This document shows, piece after piece, positions 47,686 through 58,515 of a stretch of 64,000 nt of DNA. The stretch is from contig JAYMGJ010000119.1 of the NCBI GenBank assembly GCA_037178675.1, positions 186,001 to 250,000 on the forward strand, in the 5' to 3' direction. The stretch's first letter is position 1. Each line of letters opens with the position of its first letter. Position numbers and translations under genes: made by a program. This DNA is from Scleroderma bovista (Eukaryota > Basidiomycota > Agaricomycetes > Boletales > Sclerodermataceae). The notes under the pieces were generated by a model that was not told the DNA's origin, did no database searches, and saw only the letters and a list, made by a program, of their open reading frames with translations.

Positions 47686-48171
47686 GTGAATGGTCGTACA
47701 AGAGAGATCCATAGTGAAGATGATGATCTCGCGGTCATGGAAAAGCAAATTGCCGCTCGTTTGGGCTCTCCTGCAAATTTACCCTCGCCTCAGGGCCCAG
47801 CACAGCATCAACCACCAATGGATAGCCCTCATCCTCGCCCGCCATCACCAATGGAGTACTCCATCCCTCCTATGACTCCACCCGCTCATAGGACTTCTCC
47901 TCCATCTCGCAGCAGCGTTACATCACCACCACGGCCACCACCACCACGCTTGAGACGTAGTGGCAAACAGCCTGAGCTGCGTCCCACTCGGCCTATGTCC
48001 AGAGATACCAGTCCACTGACGGATTTTGGCGATACTGGCTATGAAGGCGCCATCGAACAGCCCTGTCCTCAACATGTCTCGGGCAAGAACAAATCACAGG
48101 CGACTACCTCGACCAAGGACCAAGTGCCAGCAGCAAAGAAGAAGCCCACTACTAAAAAGTCCCGCAAATAG
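47686..48171 (+). CDS. Pro/Ser-rich low-complexity ORF, unknown
   Basis: 161 codons from MNGRTREIHSEDDDLAVMEK, rich in Pro, Ser and Arg, with a basic Lys-rich end (KKKPTTKKSRK). It contains RRSGKQPELRPTRP and DTSPLTDFGDTGYEG. No folded domain. Proteins of this make-up occur in agaric genomes as nuclear or element-associated proteins, but I cannot assign one. The last codons are part of an imperfect tandem duplication with 48,275-48,365. May be a fragment. Confidence 0.4.
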   Translation: MNGRTREIHSEDDDLAVMEKQIAARLGSPANLPSPQGPAQHQPPMDSPHPRPPSPMEYSIPPMTPPAHRTSPPSRSSVTSPPRPPPPRLRRSGKQPELRPTRPMSRDTSPLTDFGDTGYEGAIEQPCPQHVSGKNKSQATTSTKDQVPAAKKKPTTKKSRK

Positions 48172-48370
48172 GTGAGCCCAAACAAAGCCTAGAATGGCGA
48201 CTGATACCCCCATGTCCGAACCTCAATTCAGCTTTATTTTCCTCTCGATGTTGTCCTTATCATCTGCTTCATTTTGAAGAAGCCCGAGAAGTCCCGCGAA
48301 TAGGTGCCTAGGACGGCGATTGATACCCCATCTTCAATCCTCGATTCAGCTTCGTTTTCGCCATCTGCAA
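48135..48370 (+). repeat. Imperfect tandem duplication of about 110-130 bp
   Basis: The string ending the ORF (AGTCCCGCAAATAGGTG, about 48,159-48,175) recurs as AGTCCCGCGAATAGGTG near 48,288-48,304. Similar DNA follows in both copies (ACGGCGA/ATGGCGA, TGATACCCC, CAATCCTCGATTCAGCTT against the matching stretch at 48,190-48,235). The unit offset is about 129 nt. Confidence 0.6.
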
Positions 48371-48713
48371 TGCTTGTCCGATTTCGTTCTTTGTGCCGCA
48401 TGGTTGTATTTCAGCAGTGTCGTCTCCCAGGTGCCTCATGGACCACAACTCGGGCTGTGTATGTTATCGTGTATTGTTATGCTATATCGTGCAATGGCAT
48501 TGCGATGTGTTACTCTTGTACAATATCATCTGATATCGTTTGATATATCGAATCCAGTGAGAGATCAAACAGTGCCGGATAGCCAGTACACCTGCGCAGC
48601 GACCACAATGGACTGCATCATATCATCTCCATGTGGTGTCGATCGTCAAAATCATTTTTCCATATTCATCTATGTACAGGGGTCTTAGGCGATACTATCT
48701 ACACTGTCGATAG
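48371..48713. other. Intergenic
   Basis: No gene supported. AT-rich around 48,470-48,550. Confidence 0.4.
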
Positions 48714-49333
48714 GTGCGATATTATGATATATTCGTACAAGAGACCAAAACCAAGGGTGACGTCACGAGGGAGGACAAATTGCTCAGTGACCTGTGGGCG
48801 GCATCTGCAGCTACATTCCGCAGACAGGGTAAGATTGAACAGGCCAAAGGGGCTATCCAAGAAGCGGAAGTGAAGAACCCCGATAACCCTGCTGTATGGG
48901 TTCAGGTACACTGTCCCCCACTTAGTGCGAGAGTCTTGCTCACATTGCCTACCAGTTCGGATTATACCACTATGCCCTGAACCACGAACGTCAGGCAATA
49001 GACGCCCTACAAAAAGCCCTGTTCATCTCCCCCGAAGATGTACCCGCCACAGTCCACATGTGTCGCATCTACCTCGATACCAGCACCAGCACGTCGAAGG
49101 AGTCCTCCGAATCGGACAGCAACAAAGACAAGGTGGATTTGTCTGCAGGACTGCTGAGGTATATCACGCGTTCTCGGGGATGGGATGTACCTGAGGCGTG
49201 GTACTATCTTGCCAAGGCATATGGACTGCAAGGCCGCAAGGACGAAGAACGCGAGTGTCTGGTGACTGCTTTGAAGTTGAGTGAATGGAGATGTATCAGG
49301 GACGTGGGGCGTGCGGTGGGGTGGTGTCTATAG
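48714..49333 (+). pseudogene. Truncated TTC7/YPP1-like TPR protein, C-terminal part only
   Basis: YPP1/TTC7 scaffolds the PI4-kinase complex at the plasma membrane. The open exons encode LLSDLWAASAATFRRQGKIE and AIQEAEVKNPDNPAVWVQ. After an intron (about 48,906-48,955) follow FGLYHYALNHERQAIDALQKAL, CRIYLDTS, then VDLSAGLLRYITRSRGWDVP, EAWYYLAKAYGLQGRKDEERE and RDVGRAVGWCL, stop at 49333. These are the last TPRs and the conserved end of the family. Full fungal members are several hundred residues longer; here only about 185 remain, and nothing upstream resembles the missing TPRs. Likely a duplicated 3' fragment. If transcribed, the ATG at 48714 could start a short TPR protein. Confidence 0.65.
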
Positions 49334-49436
49334 CATCTGCAGTCAGGACCTATGTTCACTGTGCTGTGGTCTATATCTTTTCATGAGGCAACGCCCGATT
49401 GGTTGTCTTACAGTATAAAAGATGAAGACTACGATA

Positions 49437-50248
49437 TTATTCAGCTGTTTGCGATGATGACGTCGATGGAACTGGTGCACTGTCATCACCATCACCTTCG
49501 TACCGCGCTCGTTTTCCTTTTCCCTTGGCATACCAATCGAACTGTTTCAACTTGGACGACGGAGGCGACTCTGTAGTAGGGCCTGTCAGCTCTGCAGGTC
49601 CGAACGTAATATCTTGAATAGCAATCGCGCAACGATCCCCATCGATGCGCTGAAGAACTCCTTGGACGGTGACATGTTTGCCTACGGCTGGCATTGGAGT
49701 TTTTGATAGGCGACGATGAGAAGTCGGATAGTAGCATGTGATACGAATGGTTTGCTGTGCTACAGCTGCCCATTGGACGATGTCGAGATCGAAGCCAAGA
49801 TGGCGCTCTACATCAGTGGTAGAACGCGTGACTTTACCACAAAGCACGAAGACGCCGAAAGCTCGACTGCCCGTAGGTAGTCGCTGCGGCTCCTAATTGC
49901 AAAGCGCGATATTAGAAAATAAAAAAACTCAAATGGCAAGCCACTCACGCAGTTAGCATACAGCTGCAAGGAAGCATCATCCTCATGCACGTTTGCACTC
50001 GGTGCAAGCAGTGCACGAGCAGCGACGAAGTAGATGCCCTTATCAACGGCCGTGCTCTCAGGCCCGCCGTAAATGAAGATCTCCACAGGAAAATCGCCGC
50101 TTGGCATAGGAATGTACGCATCATGCTTCCAGTAGTGTCTCTTGTCTGCCGGCATGAATTGAATGCCATCATCAAGACCGAGGATGCCGACGAAGTTGCA
50201 TGCGGACGCCATGAGAAGAGATGCAAAGAGAAAAGTTTTCACGAACAA
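49437..50248 (-). CDS. Unknown basidiomycete protein, possible OB-fold
   Basis: Two exons. The first begins MFVKTFLFASLLMASACNF at 50248 (or MASACNFVGILGLDDG at 50212, which I prefer because the longer start looks like an accidental hydrophobic extension). It includes VEIFIYGGPESTAVDKGIYF. After an intron (about 49,895-49,947) the second exon encodes SRAFGVFVLCGKVTRSTTDV, HLGFDLDIVQWAAVAQQ, TVQGVLQRIDGDRCAIAIQD and a Ser/Lys-rich tail ending SSQTAE. The strand pattern, with V-x-G-x-V and G-x-x-V/L-x-x-I repeats, suggests an OB-like beta-barrel. I do not know its function. It ends 103 bp from the TPR fragment, convergent. Confidence 0.55.
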
Positions 50249-50580
50249 TGATGATGGTCGTCAGCGCGTACGTCACAACTGCTGTGGGTGACATCACATG
50301 CCAGACTGCAGACTGCCCAGAGGCGAAGACGAACTGGATGCGTTGAAAGCACGGACGCCATGAGAAGATATGGAAAGAACGCAGCATGAAGTCGACGATC
50401 GACACAGCTGATGGCCCTCACAGCGCGCAGCATATCTTGCAGCCAGCGAAGTGATCGCACTGAGGCGAAGACAACGACGATGCGCAGCCACTTCAGCAGC
50501 TACATCACAACGGTGGATGACATCACTTGCCAGACCGCACTGAGGCGAGGACAATGCGCAGCCACTTGAAGATGACAAAG
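50205..50580. repeat. Degenerate local repeats
   Basis: A phrase like GACATCACATGCCAGACTGC recurs (about 50,290 and 50,520). CACTGAGGCGAAGACAA / CACTGAGGCGAGGACAA plus GCGCAGCCACTT occur twice (about 50,457 and 50,540). GGACGCCATGAGAAGA occurs at about 50,206 and 50,351. Together these are three imperfect copies of a roughly 80-150 bp unit, one overlapping the 5' end of the neighbouring gene. Confidence 0.6.
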
Positions 50581-51742
50581 ATGGTCCCGTGCAGGAGGAA
50601 CCACCTGCCGCCGGCTTTATCATGATAATGTAGTAGATATATGGTTTGGGCAAATTTGGTGATGCACCTGTTACCGTCCCAGATCAGCATGAACAAAATT
50701 TGGGGCTCTAAATTCAATGAACAGCCAAAACCACATCAGCCACCAGCTGCATGCTTGTACTCACGGTTACTGCTATCAACGGTCTGATGGGTCTCTTGTG
50801 AAGCTCGCTCAGCGAGTCGAAAAGCCCAGGAAACTTTTGGGGAAATCGGAGAACATGACGGAAAGAAACGACAGCTTGGCTGCACTGTCTCCTTTTAAAG
50901 AACGACTATCTTCGAAGTTTCTTGAGCGTCCGGGGAGATTAGCTGTGGTGGCAAGGTACAGTTCACTATGAATCACGCAAAATAGCAACATGAAAGAAAC
51001 ATGCTTCGAGACCCTACCTTTAGGAGATACCCCAATCCACTTTAGCGCAGACGTATCCAACGAGAAGAGTCCATTGAGGCCAGTCGCTAAGTGGGGCTAC
51101 TCAGTCCCATGAAAGTAGCGCTTGATAGAAGATCAAGATGCGAATCTTATGGGGTTTATTGCTTCCCTGACAGATTGCTCGGCAGTGGAGTAGAGACCGA
51201 TTGGCATCGATGTGGTGCTATCTTGCGTGATCAAGGAGTACAAAATATGCCAGGGAATCCGAGCGCTTGCTCACAAGATATCGACCCAAAACATCCGGTG
51301 ACCCATCCAACCACATTTCGCACGATTGTCGTAGACCACCGTGGTCGAACAGCGAAGTCATCCATGGCGCCTGGAGATTACAGATCTCTCCCAACTCAGT
51401 GTAATCACCCTTTTGACCGTCCAGGATTGAGGTGAGTTCCGCATCGTCGCACATTACATTATGTATAGTCAGTTAGCCCAGGGCCTCCCAGCTTTACGCG
51501 AATGCCACCCTCAACGGCGGGCCAGGTGACTACTTATTGTCATCGGTTTTATCGGTTTATCACAAACGATGGAGTCTCCGTCGACGGTCTCGGTCTATGT
51601 TCTCCATTGGTTCTCTGTCGTAAAGAGTATGTTGGGGCGTTGCTGCTTGCCCAAATAAGAGCTGACTTAATCGCAGCCCCTTTTCGACTTATCCGCGTTC
51701 TTATAAGAATAACGATTCGCACCCGACCTCCCGCTCCCGTCA
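50581..51742. other. Intergenic, upstream of egt1
   Basis: Short ORFs without domains (50,717-50,971; 51,091-51,435). A TATA-like CTTATAAGAA lies near 51,700, about 45 nt before the egt1 ATG. Confidence 0.45.
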
Positions 51743-54700
51743 ATGATGTGCAACCTCTCTGCAGAACAAACTGGAGAGATTCATATCCTCGATGTCCGTC
51801 GTCGTCCCAGTTCTGACGACGAACAGCCTGCAAACGCTGATACCGTCCATGTCACGAACGAGATTACTAAAGGTTTGGATGCGCCGTTCAACAGCAAGAC
51901 CTTACCCACGCTGCTTTTATATGACGAGCGTGGGCTGAGGCTGTACGATAAGATCACTACCGATGCACCAGAGTACTATCCATTCGGTGCGGAGGAGGAG
52001 ATCCTCAGAGACCACGCCTCTGACATCGTACAAGTCATGCACAACCGCACTGGCAGTGTCGTCCCAGGAGAAGTCGTCGTCGAACTTGGCGCCGGGTAAG
52101 GTTCTCAGACTCTTATCTCGGCTGCGGGGGGGATGCGAGGGCGCCCAAGGGCGGTGCCATTCTTGCGAAACAACTTCCATACTCGTGTTTCCCTAGCAAG
52201 CGCCAGAGTTTGTTGACCACTCTTTCCATACCCCTAGGGCTCTTCGCAAGACGTCTTATATTTTACGCGCATTATCTGAGCTGGTACCAAAACCCTCCCC
52301 GGTTGCTCCTATTTCCTATTTCGCCCTCGATCTTGAAGAACGTGAACTCAAGCGCACTCTTAGCGAGCTCAACTTGTCCGACCTCGGGCCCGTCCTCTCT
52401 GGCAAGGTCGAAACACAGGGCTTATTAGGCACCTATGAAAGTGGCCTTCGCTTCATCACAGATGGTGGCCTTTCGATCGCCGAACGGGAAGATGCCAACT
52501 TCGAACGCAGCATTAGTAAGACCCGCGAGCGAAATGATTCCACAAGCTCCTCTGAGTCCACGTCCACTTGTTCAAGCACCGAGGCTACTTCTCTATCCAC
52601 CGTGGACCAGCCCCCTCTCCACTTGATGTTCCTGGGTTCATCTATTGGAAATTTTGCAACTGGGGAGGATGCCGACTTTATCCGTCCATTCCCGCTTAGG
52701 CCCGCCTCTGGAGACACATTTCTTCTGGGGCTGAGCCATGACACCAAGCGCGAAGATATTGAGCTGGCCTACAATGATCCCAAGGGTCACACCAAGGACT
52801 TTATCATGAACGGGCTCAGCGCTACGGGAAGTGCTCTAGGCGATTCGGACTTATTTGACCGTGACAACTGGGAATACGTCAACTGGTACAACGAAGATGA
52901 GCGTTCGTGCTTCAAATTGGCTCTTGCCTTCCATTTAATACTCCTATCTAGGGGTTCACGAGGCATACTACAAGTGTGTACGTTCTCACCAAATCCAACT
53001 TCCGGGCTCCGAGAGGAAGATCCAGTTCCTCGAAGGCGAGCTAGTCAATATTGAAATCTCTAAGAAGGCAAGCAGATCACTGTCAATGACTACACGCTAC
53101 AGGCTTCTGATGTTATGACGAATTTAGTACTCCGAGAGTGACATGTTCACGCTTTTCACCAGGACGCAGCTGCGGCCCATTCAACGCTGGGTTGATAGCA
53201 GTGGCAGGCACTCACTTGTCCTTCTCGAGCGTCCACCGTTCGTGTTCCAGTTTGAACCGAGCCCGACCACACAAGCTGGCCCGTATGGTCCCTTCACTGT
53301 GCCTACTATTAAGGACTGGGAAACTATTTGGACTGCCTGGGATTTTGTGACGTTGCGCATGATCCCTCCTTCAATGCTCTTTCAGAAGCCGATCGAACTC
53401 AGACATATCTGTCTATTCTATTTGGGGCACGTCCCAGCATTCTTAGACAATCACTTGTCCTACCAACTGAAGGAGCCGAATACCGAACCCGAGGAATTCA
53501 AGGTCAGTTGAATAATGATCGCCCTCAGATTCCTATGGATTGACGCTACCTTTTATGGCAGTGTCTTTTCGAAGTAGGTGTCTGATTCCTTTTCGTGAGT
53601 GCCGCTGACCTGGCCAAAATTTTAGAGGGGTATCGATCCCAATGTAGATGACCCCACTCAATGCCATGTAAGTAACAGCTAGCGAGAAGTATTAGTTGGT
53701 CTCAAAACAAGGGAATCGTAGGATCACCCCGAGGTTCCCCAATTCGATGAAGACTGGCCATCCCTCGGCAGCATTCTATCCTACAGACTCCGCGTTAGAG
53801 AGCGGCTCCTCAAGCTTTACGACGATATATCTTCTGGAAAGGTGCAGCTCACCCGGAGCGTTGCGCGCGTGCTTTTCATGACCTACGAGCATGAGGGTCA
53901 GCATTTGGAGGTGAGGGTTCCGATCGCAGACTCGATCTATTTTGGCTTTGCGAGGTTTTTCACCTCGGCGTGTGTGTGGATGTGTCCCCATTACTCACGA
54001 CTGAATGAACATAGACTTTATTGTATATGCTCATTCAGCGAGCTGGAACGGGCACAATTCCCCCACCCGATTTTACCCCGCCTCCCTGGGAGTCCCTCGT
54101 AGCGTCATGGAATGCCGCACCCAAGCCTGCGTCCCCCACTATTTTTGTTGATGCGACCACTGTGACTATTGGAATCGACGATATCGAGAGCCAAGACAAT
54201 GATCCTGTCAGGTCTCTTGAAGTGAACGGACACGTGTTCGGATGGGACAATGAGAGCCCGAAACAGGAGGTTGTCGTCGAGGCATTCAGAATCGAGTGGA
54301 GGCCAGTCACCAATGGCGAATTCTTCGAGTTCTACAAGAAGACCACGCAAGCCGTAGATGCCAAGTCCAAGTCCAAATCCAAGAGCAAGTTGTCCTTCCC
54401 TGCCAGTTGGGTCACCACCACGGAAGACGGAGAAATCCAAGTACGCACGTTGTACGGTCCGATTCCGATGAAGATCGCCTGGGATTGGCCTGTCGTTACC
54501 TCGTACGACAACTTGTCTGCGTATGCTATCGTTAAGGGGGGACGGCTTCCTACTGAACCGGAGCTTCGTGTGTTCCTGGATATGTTCTCGTCCGGATACA
54601 GCGGTGGTGGAAACAACGGATTTAGGAACTGGCACCCGGTTCCGTGAGTACACCCCCCCGTGCCATTTTTATCACGTCTCATTGAGTATATGTTGACTCG

Positions 54701-55144
54701 TGCTCCATGTTCCATGTGGTGTTTTTGGATGAGCAGGGCGACCATGGGCTTGGAGAAGGATGGCGGGAAAGGACATAATGGAGGAGTGTGGGAATGGACG
54801 TCAACTGTGATGGACAAGCGCGATGGCTTCGTGCCATCGAGCCGTTACCCAGGGTAAGCACCGCTTCTCCCTACAGCACCCTATGAACACGACGATGTAA
54901 TGATTTCGTATACTAGGTACTCCGCCGACTTCTTCGATGGAGCTCATAATGTTGTGGTACGTGATCTTTGCTTCACGATGATATAGTAGCTTTTCATTCA
55001 CGACGTCCTTTCTGTTTCTGCCAGCTCGGTGGTTCGTATGCTACTATTCCGCGGATTGCGGAGAGACGAAGCTTCCGGAACTGGTACCAGCGTAACTATC
55101 CATATGCGTGGGTCGGCGGCAGAGTCGCGTATAACTCGAACTGA
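51743..55144 (+). CDS. egt1: Ergothioneine biosynthesis protein Egt1 (fused methyltransferase and sulfoxide synthase)
   Basis: Fungal Egt1 trimethylates histidine to hercynine with SAM, then uses iron and oxygen to join cysteine, giving hercynylcysteine sulfoxide, a precursor of the antioxidant ergothioneine. Starts MMCNLSAEQTGEIHILDVRR. The N-terminal EgtD-like methyltransferase has ITTDAPEYYPFGAEEEIL, the SAM motif VVELGAG plus ALRKTSYILRAL across intron 1, and FLGSSIGNF. The central DinB-like iron site is MTYEHEGQHLE (HX3HXE, about 53,878-53,912). The C-terminal formylglycine-enzyme-like domain holds EAFRIEWRPVTNGEFFEFY, GGRLPTEPELRVFLD, GVWEWTST and SFRNWYQRNYPYAWVGGRV, stop TGA 55142-55144. 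About ten introns; the one at 53068-53127 starts GCAAGC (GC-AG). All key motifs are present and the gene looks functional. A partial 3' copy lies at 63.3 kb. Confidence 0.92.
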
Positions 55145-55678
55145 AGATTCTGCGGGAAGTTCACATCAATCTCAGAGGTCTAGAGTTGTAAGAGTAGTGA
55201 TGGTGCTCGATCTGTCGTTGTGTCTGCTGTAAGAGTGTCGTGCTAGTGTCCATCTATGTAGTTTATGTGTATGTATATCGATGTAAAATAGTGCTATCTT
55301 GGTTAGTAGCAGGAAAACCAGAAGAGTACTAGCCTGTTGGAATTGATTGTATGTATTTTTGAGCTGCTTCCTACCATCTTGTACCAAAAATCATTATCAC
55401 CGTTGGATTTCCGACTAGTTAGCACTGGCATCATCGGGATCAGAACTTCATGAAATTATGCATACATGACATCGTAAAACAATGCGCGCCGAGCACATCA
55501 TTACAAAAAAGAGTCGGGACATTCACTTTGGATACTGTGGTGATGTTACATAAACAAGAAGACTCCAGGTCAGTGAGAATGAGGATATGGACAATGAGGG
55601 AGGCTAGTCGAGTGTCCCGGACTATACTGATGCAGTATTTTGTCTGGAGGGTATCTCGGCGAAACTATCACCTTGCCT
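55145..55678. other. 3' flank of egt1, duplicated at the window end
   Basis: From about 55,255 this sequence is closely matched by about 63,640-64,000 (for example TGAGCTGCTTCCT and AACAATGCGCGCCG stretches). It separates the convergent egt1 and GTPase A. Confidence 0.65.
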
Positions 55679-57627
55679 TTATGTTGTGAGAAGCATTCCC
55701 GAAGCTGCCTTGTGGATCTGTTGTGAGCCATTTTCAAACTGTAATGTATGCACGCTCAGGACGAATTCTGCAGAGCTTGGCTAACTTACGGCCTCATAGT
55801 AGGAGTCCAGTGCACGAATGATGCGTGACACAGTAAGCTTCGTAGCACTGTCATCGAAGCCGGTGCCTCCTGGGTAGTGAGACGCATCTTCCACATTCCC
55901 AAGAGCATCGATAACCGGTTTCCACCAGTACACCATGATATTCATATCAGCAACAACTTCCCTTGTACATTTCAAAATCGTATTCAAGGCGTCTATTTTT
56001 TGTATCAGCCACGGAACAGAGATATGGATGGCGCTTACCGGACCGCTTTGCTGCCTTTCTGTTTCGGAACCTATCAATGATTCCGGATAGGTTAGGATAC
56101 TGGGATAAAATTGACCGGATGTGATTGGTGACCTAAAGAAAATGGTCAACCGGTGGATGCACACGGATTGCAATTTACTTACCATTTCCATGTCGTCCCG
56201 AGCCTTCACCCACATACCATACGTGAATGCACGGGCCTGCTGATCTGCGTTCGTAAACTGCCGGAGACCGTGCATGCTTTCTGATGACCGTGCCGATCTC
56301 AAGCTTGCTAACCCTCGCTGCACACACTTAACACTCTCCTCCATTGCATCTGCGAATTGAATAGCCCGAGAAGGTACTAAACGGGAAAGTTCGGGATGAG
56401 CAGAAGTTATGGTAGATTCGGATGTCCTTTGTCCTAAATCAGCGTGCGTGCGACTCCTAGGCAACCAGAAACATACTTGATTAGTTGAAGAAGCTTCGTA
56501 TAGTGCACGACACTCTTTGTTTCAGGAGTAGGGAAGTTGCTGGTAAGCTCATAGTGAGATGGAGGATCGCTGTCGCTGAGGTAAAGTCATCGATTAATGT
56601 TGGCCTGTACACTTTGATTGATACACACCTTTCAGTTGTCATAGTCATGGCGCGTTTCAAATCTTCGAGCTGCTCCGACAACCCAGTGATCACTCGATTC
56701 AATCTTTGCCTTTCCTCAGCGATCTCACACTGCATCGCCCCCCACACGTTCGCGTTCACTGACTCCATTTCTTCTTTGTGTTTCTTCAACATCCCTTCGA
56801 TGTCAGTTCGAAGTTCGATACCTGCTTCGGTGTCCTTTAGATGCTTGTTCTGCTGGGCCATCTCACGAACAATCTGGACAGTCGTGGCAGTCTTGCCGAG
56901 GAGATGGTTGATAACCTCAGTTGCAGACTGGGGAGTATTGTGATGACGCATTATGGTGGCTCCCCCGTCCAGTAGGGGCTTGAACATGTTCTCGCTCAAC
57001 TTCAATTCTTGCTCACGTTTTAACCCTTCTTCTAGAGAAACCATGTCCCACATTGTCGTAATGATGACAACGTTCTCTAGGGAGTCAGGACCGCAAAGTT
57101 TCTGGAACATCCGTAGGTTTAATTGCGAAGTCCTTCCAATTCGGATATCACTGATCCGATGGATATAGACAAGTCCGGAAAGTCGAGATTTTTGTCCCCG
57201 TTTGTAACTACGGGAGATGCATGAGAAGTCATCAGCAAAAGAAACGCACATCTCACTCCTTGGTCAAGAAAGTTGCAATCATGTTTAGGACTTTCACATC
57301 CGTCATTCCATCGCGTGAATCATCAAAACCAGGGGTATCCACCAGTGTAATTGTGCCATTTTCGGTGTTCCAGGGGACGGGTTGAACTTCATTGGTTTCG
57401 GACTGGATTCCATGTCCAACCTTGATTTCTGTGCGTAAACCTGGCGGCACTGCATTCCGAATAAACTGAATCAATTGTTTCAGAACAAATGGCCTAATCA
57501 CCGCAGGATATGTCTTACAGAAGACTTTCCGACCCCTGTAGGGCCCATGACGCTGGGTTGATGATTAGCTCGAGTAAAGAAGCACTGGCCACCGAACTTA
57601 CGCAATTACATGCTCTTCGCTGGACAT
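55679..57627 (-). CDS. GTPase A: AIG1/GIMAP-like G domain fused to helical domain
   Basis: Starts MSSEEHVIA at 57627. Exons 57602-57627 and 57519-57552 build the P-loop VMGPTGVGKSS. Next come FIRNAVPPGLRTEIKVGHGIQ (from 57465), the G3 motif VDTPGFDDS, then LVYIHRISDIRI and the G4-position VVIITTMWD. This pattern is that of AIG1/GIMAP-type GTPases (TRAFAC class), with TTMWD where T/NKxD is usual. A Glu/Lys-rich coiled coil (about 56,640-56,880) follows. Splicing near 56,580-56,635 and at about 56,415-56,480 continues the protein into a helical domain: ELSRLVPSRAIQFADAMEES, MWVKARDDMEM, VVADMNIMVYWWKPVIDALG, SRIIRALDSYYEA and, after a last intron, a short end HKAASGMLLTT at 55679. About 500 aa. 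Function unknown. Confidence 0.75.
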
Positions 57628-58515
57628 GGCCTCAAGTTAGCAAATGTCGCTGTCCTAAAATCAAACTGTGTTTGGAGAGTCGTTCATCGTCAGGTTCTGG
57701 CTTATAATGTTGGCATTGGGCATTGGGGCCACCCCTGTGCATGGATCAAACTTCCCGTTTCCAATAACGCTCATGTTGTGCTCATTTTTCGTAGTTTTGG
57801 TCAATCGGTATAAACCTTCATTAATATAACAGGGATCCTTGCCTTGAGGGCAGCGATTTGAAATTATCCACCAGCAATCCGACTGTGCTGGCGAAACCCT
57901 TGCCCGAAGAAGGCCCCAGTATATGTCCAATTCCCATGGTTAACCCTACATTCGTTTTGGCATGGTAACCCCCAGTGAATATAAAAAGCATGGCCTAGGA
58001 AGGGGCCGAGTGCATTAGTTTGTCACTATAAAGTTGTCAAGTAAGGGAACCATGGACCACATTCACGCGGTACCTATTACCTATTACCGCATCTTTTCAA
58101 CGTCACCCAAACATTTATGTAACTTCCAGGCTGTAATGCCGTTGTCATGCATCAATAAAGTAGCGTGATAACTCAAGCATACCCGAAAAAGTTTTGAACC
58201 TCGTTGAGGGAGAGTTGTTTGGAATTCGCCGAACCCATGCTCCTACGATCACAAATGGTTCTTTCAGCTGGGCTCGTTGCATCCTATATATAAAGCATAG
58301 GGTGGATGGTGGATGGCAGAGGGCAAAAGAACACGAGTTTGGCCCACTCGGGGATTCATCTCATATATCACGTAATGAAAGTCTCATTTCCACAACTCGA
58401 GGATTTCAGTGCCGAACGATGCGTTGCGCAACAAGAGGAAGTTCAATTAACCCACCATATAAGCCTGCAGCATCATGATCGATTTTCCCAGCAGACGATA
58501 TTCCCATCTGACACT
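57628..58515. promoter_or_regulatory. Divergent upstream region of GTPases A and B
   Basis: 888 bp between divergent starts. A TATATATAAAGC stretch near 58,274-58,290 lies about 230 nt before the GTPase B start. Short ORFs only. Confidence 0.4.
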
